From NCBI GenBank assembly GCA_900555495.1, contig USLD01000102.1, positions 1-5,191 on the forward strand: DNA of 5,191 nucleotides, in the 5' to 3' direction. The position numbers were made by a program, and so were the translations under genes. Shown one piece after another: positions 1 to 5,191 of this stretch. The first letter of the stretch is position 1, and every line of letters begins with the position of its first letter. Below the pieces are notes generated by a model. The model saw nothing but the letters and a program-made list of their open reading frames with translations. It did no database searches and had not been told where the DNA came from. The stretch comes from an uncultured Slackia sp. (GTDB lineage: Bacteria > Actinomycetota > Coriobacteriia > Coriobacteriales > Eggerthellaceae).

Positions 1-798
1 GGTCGCTTCGGGCCGTGCGTCTGCCTGGGGGCGTTCGTCTTCGATCTCGCGCCCGGGCTGCTCCGTTTGCTGCTGCTGCGCTGCTCCCGAGCGGCCCTTG
101 CCTCCGCGCTTGCCGCGACGGCGTTTCTTCTTGCGCGGCTCGGCGTCCTGGTTTTTCGTCTCGGGCCTCAAGGCCACATGGGCGCCGGCATACGTTTCGG
201 GCTCTTCGCCTTCGGCTTCGCAGCCCGCCGGCGCGTCGACGATGCGCTCGTCTGGAAGGCCGCTGAGCGCGCAGGGTCCAAGGTTGTGGATGCGCAAGTG
301 CTCTTCATGGTCGACGATCATGAGGTTGGCCACGCGGTCGTCGGTGCGATAGCCGTTGATGTGGTGGATTTCGTGGTCGGTGTCGCCCTTGCGGAAATCG
401 AGCCAGGCCATGGCCACCAGCATGGAGCGGTATACGCGTTTTTTATGCGTGCGTCCATCCCTGCCGCGCCCGCGCGAATCCTCGGGCTTGTACATGATCT
501 GGTAGCGGCCGTTCGCCAAGGTCATTTTCACGGGGTTGCCGTCGATATGCTTGACGTTGCCCTTGTCGGAAACCAGGAACGGCGTCATGCCGCAATAGAT
601 TTGGCGCCATTGTTCGGGCTCGGCCGATTCGAGGTAGCTCACGGCGTCTTTGGCGCGCTTGAGTCTGCCCGAGCCGTTGACACGCCAGCCGCTGGGGTGC
701 AGCGAGATGCGGTCGTCTTCTCGGACGAATTCGACGGGGCGGAAGCCCTTGCAGTACAGCCAGATGATTTCGAAAAACGTGCGAATCGGGGAAGGCAC
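1..798 (-). CDS. NUMOD4-like/HNH endonuclease-type protein, partial (C-terminus off the left edge)
   Basis: The minus-strand frame is open for 266 codons from a GTG at 798 to the left edge, with no stop seen. AAAGGAG five bases before the GTG fixes the start. Residues 1-60 are not recognised. Residues 63-82 (QWRQI, then FLVSDKGNV) resemble a shortened NUMOD4 module. Residues 123-172 match an HNH_3-type core: a VYRSMLVAMAW helix, DHEIHHINGYRTDDRVANL, then DHEEHLRIHN. H145/H146, N158 and H167 are the probable metal-binding and catalytic residues. From about 200 the chain is low-complexity, with a basic stretch at 222-236 (RKKKRRRGKRGGKGR), four glutamines at 241-244 and an acidic, Pro/Ala-rich end. 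In this family such domains occur in free-standing homing-type or phage-type nucleases and in chromosomal proteins of unknown role. DNA binding or nicking is inferred; the biological role is unknown. It is transcribed divergently from the rRNA methyltransferase gene. The HNH call is strong, the NUMOD4 call moderate. Confidence 0.85.
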   Translation of the reverse strand, partial: MPSPIRTFFEIIWLYCKGFRPVEFVREDDRISLHPSGWRVNGSGRLKRAKDAVSYLESAEPEQWRQIYCGMTPFLVSDKGNVKHIDGNPVKMTLANGRYQIMYKPEDSRGRGRDGRTHKKRVYRSMLVAMAWLDFRKGDTDHEIHHINGYRTDDRVANLMIVDHEEHLRIHNLGPCALSGLPDERIVDAPAGCEAEGEEPETYAGAHVALRPETKNQDAEPRKKKRRRGKRGGKGRSGAAQQQQTEQPGREIEDERPQADARPEAT

Positions 799-803
799 CG
801 ATT

Positions 804-810
804 CTCCTTT
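804..810 (-). promoter_or_regulatory. Ribosome binding site of the HNH gene
   Basis: AAAGGAG on the minus strand lies five bases before the GTG at 798. It decides the start: no ATG, GTG or TTG in the same frame closer than about 860 offers an alternative, and none upstream has a comparable site. Confidence 0.8.
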
Positions 811-828
811 CGCGAGGTGATGCGGAAA

Positions 829-858
829 AATATCTATTGTACCGTGGGATCGTGGCAA
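829..858 (-). promoter_or_regulatory. Candidate promoter of the HNH gene
   Basis: On the minus strand, TACAAT (841-836) is a good -10 match and would start transcription near 829, giving a leader of about 30 bases that contains the ribosome binding site. No good -35 lies 16-18 bases upstream of it. Alternatively, TTGCCA (858-853) with a 16-base spacer points to the overlapping but poorer TAGATA (836-831). Only the -10 region is moderately supported. Confidence 0.4.
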
Positions 859-950
859 GGTCGTGGGTTTTCCTTGCCGGCTTATCTTGCTCCCGTCTGT
901 GCAGCTTGCGAATGGTCGACGGGTTCGCGGCGTTTTGGGCGGTCGAACGC

Positions 951-963
951 TACAATTGTCGGT
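951..963 (+). promoter_or_regulatory. Candidate -10 box and leaderless start of the rRNA methyltransferase gene
   Basis: TACAAT at 951-956 is followed by seven bases and then the ATG at 964. Transcription would therefore begin at or within a base or two of the start codon. No Shine-Dalgarno sequence precedes this ATG, which fits a leaderless mRNA. No convincing -35 is seen at the usual distance (around 928-934). The box overlaps a small palindrome, ACAATTGT (952-959), that might be part of an operator. Confidence 0.45.
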
Positions 964-2316
964 ATGGAAAAGAAGAAACGACATCACACAGGAAATGGCG
1001 CTCGGCAGCAGAAGGGACGCGTTCGCACGAATGCGCCTTTGCCGGCGCGCGGCCAGCGGATGCGCATGACGGAACGCGATGTCCGTCAGGCCGAGGCTTC
1101 GAAGAATGCAAGTGCCCATAGCGCCCGCCGCGACGGGCTGTTCTGCCCGATCGACGGCCGCTGCGGCGGCTGCGAGCTGCTGCGTGTTCCGTATCGCAAG
1201 CAGCTGAAGGAAAAACAGGAGCGCATGGAGGCGTTGTTCGCCGACCTTCTGGATGACGGCGCTCAGGTGGGCGCCATTGCCGGCATGAAAGATCCGCGCT
1301 ATTACCGCAATAAGGTGGTTTCGCCTTACGTGGCCGTGTACGACCGCCGCGCGCGCAAGCGCCGCATTCTGTGCGGCATGTACGAGCGTGGAACGCATCG
1401 CGTGATCGATTCGCGCGAGTGTCTGATCGAAAACCCCGAGGCCAAGCGCATCATCCTGACGGTGCGCGAACTCATGGGCAACTTCGGCATGACTCCGTAC
1501 GACGAAGACGCCGGCACGGGGTTCCTGCGCCATGTGCAGGTGCGCGTCGGCCATACGTCGGGCGAGGTCATGGTGACGTTCGTCACGCGCGAGGAGGATT
1601 TTCCCGCGTCGCGCGCATTTGTGAGGGCGCTGAAGAAGGCGCACCCGTCGGTGACCACGGTGGTGCAGAACGTCAACACGCGCAAGACCAACGTGATCAT
1701 GGGCGACAAGGAGCGCACGCTGTACGGCCCCGGATTCATTCTTGATTCGCTGTGCGGGCTGACGTTCCGCATTTCTTCGAAGTCGTTTTACCAGGTGAAT
1801 TCCGACCAGACCGAGGTGCTGTACACGCGCGCCATCGAGATGGCGCGTCTGACGGGCGACGAGACGGTGATGGACGCGTATTGCGGTACGGGCACGATCG
1901 GCTTGGTGGCGGCGCGCGGTGTGGGCGGCGGCCCAGGAGCCGCGCGCGTCATCGGTGTGGAAGAGCGCCCCGATGCTGTGGCCGATGCGCGCAATAACGC
2001 GCGGCACAACGGCATCGACGCCGAGTTCGTGGCGGCGGACGCGGGCGCGTTCATGCGCGACCTGGCGGCTCGCGGCGAACACCTCGACGTGCTGCTCATG
2101 GACCCGCCGCGCAGCGGCTCGACGCCCGATTTCCTCAAGGCGGCCTGCACGCTCGCGCCGCGCCGCATCGTGTACATCTCCTGCAACCCCGAAACGCAGG
2201 CGCGCGACGCCTCGTATCTGGTGGAGCACGGGTACCGCATCGTCGAGATGCAGCCCGTGGATATGTTCCCGCATACGCCGCATGTCGAAAACATCCTGGC
2301 TTTCGAGCACGCGTAG
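964..2316 (+). CDS. rlmD: 23S rRNA (uracil-C5)-methyltransferase, RlmD/TrmA family
   Basis: This 450-residue protein is an SAM-dependent RNA m5U methyltransferase that probably modifies 23S rRNA. C61, C67 and C70 (CPIDGRCGGC) plus C153 form the expected [4Fe-4S] site. Q277 lies in SFYQVN. The SAM-binding motif is MDAYCGTGTIGL (303-314). DPPRSG is at 380-385, the catalytic nucleophile is C407 in YISCNP, and the general base is E442 in HVENILAFE at the C-terminus. All key residues are present, so it should be active. The usual N-terminal TRAM domain is not seen; residues 1-59 are instead a basic, probably disordered stretch. I chose ATG 964 because TACAAT sits exactly where a leaderless transcript would need it; ATG 1060 and 1066 remain possible but also lack a ribosome binding site. 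The same frame is open upstream to 67, but that stretch is antisense to the HNH gene. The family is near-certain; which uridine is methylated (E. coli numbering 1939 or 747, or both) cannot be told from this sequence. Confidence 0.92.
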   Translation: MEKKKRHHTGNGARQQKGRVRTNAPLPARGQRMRMTERDVRQAEASKNASAHSARRDGLFCPIDGRCGGCELLRVPYRKQLKEKQERMEALFADLLDDGAQVGAIAGMKDPRYYRNKVVSPYVAVYDRRARKRRILCGMYERGTHRVIDSRECLIENPEAKRIILTVRELMGNFGMTPYDEDAGTGFLRHVQVRVGHTSGEVMVTFVTREEDFPASRAFVRALKKAHPSVTTVVQNVNTRKTNVIMGDKERTLYGPGFILDSLCGLTFRISSKSFYQVNSDQTEVLYTRAIEMARLTGDETVMDAYCGTGTIGLVAARGVGGGPGAARVIGVEERPDAVADARNNARHNGIDAEFVAADAGAFMRDLAARGEHLDVLLMDPPRSGSTPDFLKAACTLAPRRIVYISCNPETQARDASYLVEHGYRIVEMQPVDMFPHTPHVENILAFEHA

Positions 2317-2330
2317 GCGTGCCGGCTTTT
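2307..2330 (+). terminator. Weak hairpin over the rlmD stop codon, possible attenuator
   Basis: GCACGC (2307-2312) and GCGTGC (2317-2322) form a perfect 6-bp GC-rich stem whose four-base loop contains the TAG stop. Four bases later comes a run of only four T. This is too weak for a confident terminator, so read-through into cysK is likely. Confidence 0.2.
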
Positions 2331-2356
2331 AGGCAGACGAAGGGAAGGTTTCAGCC

Positions 2357-3304
2357 ATGGCCGAACATCTCAACGCCGCGATCGGCGCGACTCCTTTGAT
2401 CAAGCTGGAGAAACTGAGCGCCGAAGTGGGCGCGAACGTGTTCGTGAAATACGAGGCGGCCAATCCCGGCGGCTCGATCAAGGACCGCGCCGCGAAGAAT
2501 ATGATCGATGCGGCCGAAGAGCGCGGGACGATTGCGCCCGGAAAGAGCGTTCTCGTGGAGCCGACCAGTGGAAATACGGGCATCGGCATCGCCATGATCG
2601 GCGCCGCGCGCGGTTACGACGTGGTGCTCACCATGCCCGAGTCCATGAGCAAGGAGCGTCGTATGCTTCTTGCCGCCTATGGGGCGAAGCTGGTCCTGAC
2701 GCCTGCCGCCGAAGGCATCGAGCGCGAAACTCCCGGCGCCTGGATCGTGGGCCAGTTCACGAATCCCGATAACCCGGCGGCCCACGAGAAGACGACCGGT
2801 CCCGAAATCAAGGCGGCTCTGGGCGGCGCGAACCCCGACTACATCGTGGCTGCGGCGGGAACCGGCGGCACGGTTTCGGGCGTGGCGCACTTCTTCAACG
2901 GGCACGGCACGCAGAGTAAGGGCGGTCTGGCGGCCCTGACGGGCGAGCGTGTGTTCGTCTACGCCGTCGAACCCGACGAAAGCCCTTTGATCACGCAGGC
3001 TCTCGCGGGCGAGGCGCCCGCGCCTGCGCCGCACGGCATCCAGGGCATCGGCGCGAACTTCATTCCCGAGACGCTCGATTTGGATGCGCTTGACGGAGCT
3101 ATCCGCGTGAGCACCGACGAAGCTTACGAGCAGGCCCGTTTCATGGCGACGCAAGAGGCGTTGCTGGTGGGCATTTCAAGCGGCGCCAACATCGCCGCCG
3201 TGCGCAAGCTGGTGCAGGAGCACCCCGAAGCGAAGGGCTCGACCATCGTGACGTTCGCGGTCGATACCGGCGAGCGGTATCTTTCCACGCCGCTGTTCGC
3301 GTAG
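2357..3304 (+). CDS. cysK: Cysteine synthase (O-acetylserine sulfhydrylase)
   Basis: This 315-residue cytosolic PLP enzyme of the beta family (fold type II) makes L-cysteine from O-acetylserine and sulfide. K42 in NPGGSIKDR is the Schiff-base lysine. TSGNT (70-74) is the substrate loop, QF at 133-134 the conserved substrate-contacting glutamine region, GTGGT (168-172) the PLP phosphate loop, and SSGAN (274-278) holds the serine that contacts the pyridine nitrogen. HEKTTGPEI and the C-terminal DTGERYLST are typical. The start has AGGGAAGG (2341-2348) eight bases upstream. The gene follows rlmD by 40 bases without a strong terminator, so the two may share a transcript. Compared with well-known CysK proteins, the segment after AEG (118-124) is about 10 residues short and the segment after the phosphate loop (about 180-198) about 10 residues long. 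A CysM-type or cystathionine beta-synthase-like assignment is less likely given the motifs. Confidence 0.95.
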   Translation: MAEHLNAAIGATPLIKLEKLSAEVGANVFVKYEAANPGGSIKDRAAKNMIDAAEERGTIAPGKSVLVEPTSGNTGIGIAMIGAARGYDVVLTMPESMSKERRMLLAAYGAKLVLTPAAEGIERETPGAWIVGQFTNPDNPAAHEKTTGPEIKAALGGANPDYIVAAAGTGGTVSGVAHFFNGHGTQSKGGLAALTGERVFVYAVEPDESPLITQALAGEAPAPAPHGIQGIGANFIPETLDLDALDGAIRVSTDEAYEQARFMATQEALLVGISSGANIAAVRKLVQEHPEAKGSTIVTFAVDTGERYLSTPLFA

Positions 3305-3340
3305 GCCTCCGTCGCCCGGGCGCCGCGCGCGACTGTATCG

Positions 3341-3375
3341 AAGGCCGTCCGACTTCGGGCGGTCTTCGTTGTTTT
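3341..3375 (+). terminator. Intrinsic terminator after cysK
   Basis: An 11-bp stem (3341-3351 with 3356-3366, nine Watson-Crick pairs plus two G-U) has a four-base ACTT loop and is followed by a T-rich tail, GTTGTTTT (3368-3375). It lies 37 bases after the cysK stop and separates cysK from the maf-tilS operon. Confidence 0.85.
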
Positions 3376-3474
3376 GCGACGAGCGCCGCTTGCTTTTATT
3401 GAAATACAGTTCTTTGGAAAGTTGCTTTGCATTCGATTGATAAGAGGAATAAGTAAATAACTTTCTCTAAGAAA

Positions 3475-3503
3475 TTCAATTGCAAAAATATATCCAATAT
3501 AAA
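3475..3503 (+). promoter_or_regulatory. Candidate promoter for maf-tilS
   Basis: TATAAA (3498-3503) is a good -10 match. With a 17-base spacer the -35 would be TTCAAT (3475-3480), a weak match. The transcript would start near 3510, leaving a leader of about 24 bases that contains the maf ribosome binding site. In DNA this AT-rich, other -10-like strings occur, so the exact site is uncertain. Confidence 0.35.
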
Positions 3504-3519
3504 TTAGAAATAAAGTATC

Positions 3520-3525
3520 GAAAGG
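3520..3525 (+). promoter_or_regulatory. Ribosome binding site of maf
   Basis: GAAAGG ends eight bases before the ATG at 3534. It decides that start over the in-frame TTG at 3480, whose 18-codon extension is AT-rich and unlike coding sequence here. Confidence 0.7.
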
Positions 3526-3533
3526 TAATTAAT

Positions 3534-4184
3534 ATGGCTGACGTGGCCGAAGATATGAAAATCGACGTAATCCTTGCAAGCGGAAGCCCGCGCCGCAGCG
3601 AGCTTCTGGCGCGCGAAGGCGTGCCGTTCACGGTGCGCGTGTCCCAGGCGGACGAGACGCTCGACGCCGACTTACTCAACCAGCCCGAAGAGGCGGCGAA
3701 AAAGCTCGCCGAGCGCAAGGCGCGCGCCGTGGTGGAAGACGTGCTCAACGAAGGCTATGAAGGCATGGCCATGGTGGTCGGCGCCGATACCATGGTGGTG
3801 GCCGACAACACGATCTACGGCAAGCCGGTCGACGAGGCCGACGCCCATCGCATCCTGGACGAGCTGTCGGGCAGGGCTCATCAGGTCATCACCGGCGTGT
3901 CGGTGTGGCTGGTGGGCGCGCCTGCGGGCGAGCAGGATATCTCGCTGGCGTTCCGTTCGTTCGCGGAAACGAGCCACGTGCTGTTCAAGGCGCTCGACGA
4001 CGAGCTGATCGAGCGCTATATCGCCACGGGCGAGCCGATGGACAAGGCGGGCGCCTACGGCGTTCAGGGCCTCGGCGGCGAAATGCTCGTCGAGCGCGTT
4101 TCGGGCGATTTCGACAACGTGGTCGGCCTGCCGGTGAAGCGCCTGATCGCCGAATTCTCCGAATTCTTCGAGGCGGCGAAATAA
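3534..4184 (+). CDS. maf: Maf-family nucleoside triphosphate pyrophosphatase (dTTP/UTP type)
   Basis: This 216-residue cytosolic house-cleaning enzyme hydrolyses nucleoside triphosphates to the monophosphate and pyrophosphate. The Maf signature ASGSPRRSELL is at 15-25 with the phosphate-binding R20/R21. GADTMV (83-88) carries the catalytic D85. GKPVDEADAHRIL, then AHQVITGVSV, EPMDKAGAYGVQGLGG (starting at E167) and GDFDNVVGLP (191-200) follow in the normal order. The DKAG.YG.QG and NVVGLP signatures fit the YhdE-like dTTP/UTP subgroup better than the YceF-like m7GTP subgroup; this subgroup call is inferred. The length is slightly above the usual 190-200 because of a short insertion before GADTMV (around 71-79). 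The start was chosen by its ribosome binding site. Its TAA is one base before the tilS ATG, so the two genes are almost certainly co-transcribed from the AT-rich region upstream. Confidence 0.93.
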   Translation: MADVAEDMKIDVILASGSPRRSELLAREGVPFTVRVSQADETLDADLLNQPEEAAKKLAERKARAVVEDVLNEGYEGMAMVVGADTMVVADNTIYGKPVDEADAHRILDELSGRAHQVITGVSVWLVGAPAGEQDISLAFRSFAETSHVLFKALDDELIERYIATGEPMDKAGAYGVQGLGGEMLVERVSGDFDNVVGLPVKRLIAEFSEFFEAAK

Positions 4185-4185
4185 C

Positions 4186-5191
4186 ATGGCGTGCGCGAAT
4201 TCCGCGCCCGCGCAAGGCGTCTTCGCCCGCATGGAGCGAACCATGGTCGAGCGTTCGATGGCCACGCGCGACAACGTCGCGCTGCTCATGGTGAGCGGCG
4301 GGTCGGACAGCACGGCGCTCGCGTATCTCGCCGCCGACGCGGTTGCGGCGGGGCGTCTGGGCGGATTGGCCATGCTGCATGTGAACCATCACCTGCGCGG
4401 CGCGGCGTCCGACGGCGACGCGGCATTCGTCGCCGCGCTGGCCGAGTGCCTGGGCATCCCGCTGTTCGTGTGCGATATCGACGTGGCGCAGCTGGTGCGG
4501 TCGTCGGGCGGCAATATGGAAGCCATCGCCCGCGCCGAGCGCTACCGCGCGGCCCGCGGGGCGCTCGAAAGCACGTGCCTGCATATGGGCTTCCCGTTGG
4601 AGGCGGGGCGTATCTTCACGGCGCATACGGCCGACGACCGCGTCGAGAACTTCTATATGCGCTCGATCGTGGGAACGGGCCCCGGCGGTTTCCGCTCGAT
4701 GGACCATAGCGTCATGATCGAAGGGTGCCGCGTGTGCCGCCCCCTGCTCGAGACGGGCCGCGATGAACTGCGCGCCTTCATCGAGGCGCGCGCCGACGCG
4801 GTGCGCGACGAAGCGGGCGCGCTGTGGCGCGAGGACGCCACCAACGCCGACACCGACCGTTTCCGCGCGTTCGTTCGTCATGAAATCGTTCCGCGTGCTA
4901 AAGAGCGCAATCCGCGTCTGCTCGAAACGCTGACGCGCACGATGAACCTCATCGCCGACGAAGACGACATGGTGGCATCGCAGGCCCGCGACCTGGTGAT
5001 TCGCTGCGTCACGCCCCTGGGCGCTTCGCCTGCCGAGGGTTTTCTCGCATCTCCCGAGCTTGCCGACGCGCCGGCTCCGCTGGTCCGCCGCGCGCTCGAC
5101 CGCGTGCTCTCGCTGGCGCTCGGGGCGGACGCGCGCATCGAAAGCGTGTCGATCGAAGCCTGCCTCGCGGGCCTGGGGCAGAGCGGATACG
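4186..5191 (+). CDS. tilS: tRNA(Ile)-lysidine synthase, partial (C-terminus off the right edge)
   Basis: TilS attaches lysine to C34 of the CAU-anticodon tRNA(Ile) using ATP, which switches its reading from AUG to AUA. The frame is open for 335 codons to the window end. VSGGSDST (36-43) is the PP-loop ATP site. HVNHHLRG (65-72) and TAHTADDRVEN (145-155), the latter followed by the GTGPGG loop (163-168), are the N-type ATPase signatures. RPLLETGRDELRAFI (185-199), WREDATNAD (214-222) and RHEIVP (231-236) are diagnostic TilS motifs. The region after about 240 corresponds to the poorly conserved C-terminal part. ATG 4186 lies one base after the maf stop, suggesting translational coupling, but no well-spaced ribosome binding site precedes it. 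ATG 4243 has GGAG six bases upstream and would leave 16 residues before the PP-loop motif, so the start is uncertain. Confidence 0.93.
   Translation, partial: MACANSAPAQGVFARMERTMVERSMATRDNVALLMVSGGSDSTALAYLAADAVAAGRLGGLAMLHVNHHLRGAASDGDAAFVAALAECLGIPLFVCDIDVAQLVRSSGGNMEAIARAERYRAARGALESTCLHMGFPLEAGRIFTAHTADDRVENFYMRSIVGTGPGGFRSMDHSVMIEGCRVCRPLLETGRDELRAFIEARADAVRDEAGALWREDATNADTDRFRAFVRHEIVPRAKERNPRLLETLTRTMNLIADEDDMVASQARDLVIRCVTPLGASPAEGFLASPELADAPAPLVRRALDRVLSLALGADARIESVSIEACLAGLGQSGY
4233..4236 (+). promoter_or_regulatory. Possible internal ribosome binding site in tilS
   Basis: GGAG lies six bases before the in-frame ATG at 4243. It may mark the true tilS start, 19 codons downstream of the annotated one. 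Confidence 0.3.

Larger units (their letters stand above)
3376..3533. other. AT-rich intergenic island with nested inverted repeats
   Basis: This stretch between the terminator and maf holds no credible gene. By my count 3421-3530 is about 25% GC, far below its neighbours. ATTGAA (3398-3403), TTCTT (3410-3414) and GGAAAGTT (3416-3423) pair in order with TTCAAT (3475-3480), AAGAA (3469-3473) and AACTTTCT (3459-3466). This gives an interrupted stem of 19 pairs around a 35-base loop. It may be a structured upstream region, an operator, or simply AT-rich chance. The promoter of maf-tilS is expected here. Confidence 0.5.

Noticed and set aside
837..1121. Two small plus-strand frames across the HNH-rlmD gap
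   Set aside because: They run out of frame into rlmD, have no ribosome binding site and show no recognisable features.
2351..3154. Long open frame on the minus strand opposite cysK (267 codons)
   Set aside because: It lies entirely inside cysK, is rich in R/H/G/D as expected for an antisense frame of GC-biased codons, shows no domain and has no supporting ribosome binding site.
3480..3533. TTG at 3480 as the start of maf
   Set aside because: The extra 18 codons are AT-rich (many K, Y, I) and unlike coding sequence here, while ATG 3534 has a well-placed GAAAGG.
4151..4168. Tandem GAATTC repeat at the end of maf
   Set aside because: It simply encodes the repeated Glu-Phe pairs of the Maf C-terminus; no sign of a functional repeat.
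4191..4709. Plus-strand 172-codon frame inside tilS
   Set aside because: Out-of-frame shadow, very rich in Arg and Gly; the TilS frame has the PP-loop and downstream motifs.
3672..4881. Long minus-strand open frames opposite maf and tilS (233 and 298 codons)
   Set aside because: They are antisense shadows with compositions dominated by R, A and H. The plus strand carries clear Maf and TilS motifs throughout.
1..5191. CRISPR array, tRNA/rRNA gene, insertion sequence, or toxin-antitoxin/defence system
   Set aside because: No regularly spaced repeats, RNA gene landmarks, transposase motifs or terminal inverted repeats were seen. The single HNH protein has no visible partner in the window, so calling it a defence system would be speculation.

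Overview
The window is GC-rich bacterial DNA with strong G/C third-position bias. It holds one gene on the minus strand, cut by the left edge, and four genes on the plus strand, the last cut by the right edge. Codon use, a gene start that looks leaderless, and the style of the proteins suggest a high-GC actinobacterial-type genome. My guess is the Coriobacteriia/Eggerthellaceae, but that is inference, because no rRNA or other marker gene is present.

Layout: (1) 1-798, minus strand: a NUMOD4-like/HNH endonuclease-type protein with a GTG start, a good ribosome binding site and a charged low-complexity C-terminal tail that runs off the window. (2) 799-963: a divergent promoter region with a TACAAT box facing each way. 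(3) 964-2316, plus: a TrmA/RlmD-family 23S rRNA m5U methyltransferase with its Fe-S cysteines and catalytic residues intact, apparently read from a leaderless mRNA. (4) 2357-3304, plus: cysteine synthase (CysK type), only 40 bases downstream and possibly co-transcribed, followed by a clear intrinsic terminator at 3341-3375. (5) 3376-3533: an AT-rich island (about 25% GC over 3421-3530 by my count) with nested inverted repeats, presumably the promoter and leader of the next operon. (6) 3534-4184, plus: a Maf-family nucleotide pyrophosphatase. (7) 4186-5191, plus: tRNA(Ile)-lysidine synthase TilS, one base after the maf stop and incomplete at the 3' end.

Functionally this is mostly housekeeping: rRNA methylation, cysteine biosynthesis, nucleotide-pool sanitation and tRNA wobble-base modification. 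Maf and TilS form a tight operon pair. The HNH protein is the only accessory-type gene. I do not see an undescribed multi-gene system. The points most worth a second look are the HNH gene and its tail, which lie antisense to a long spurious open frame; the probable leaderless start of the methyltransferase; a pair of compensating indels in CysK; and the structured AT-rich island before maf.
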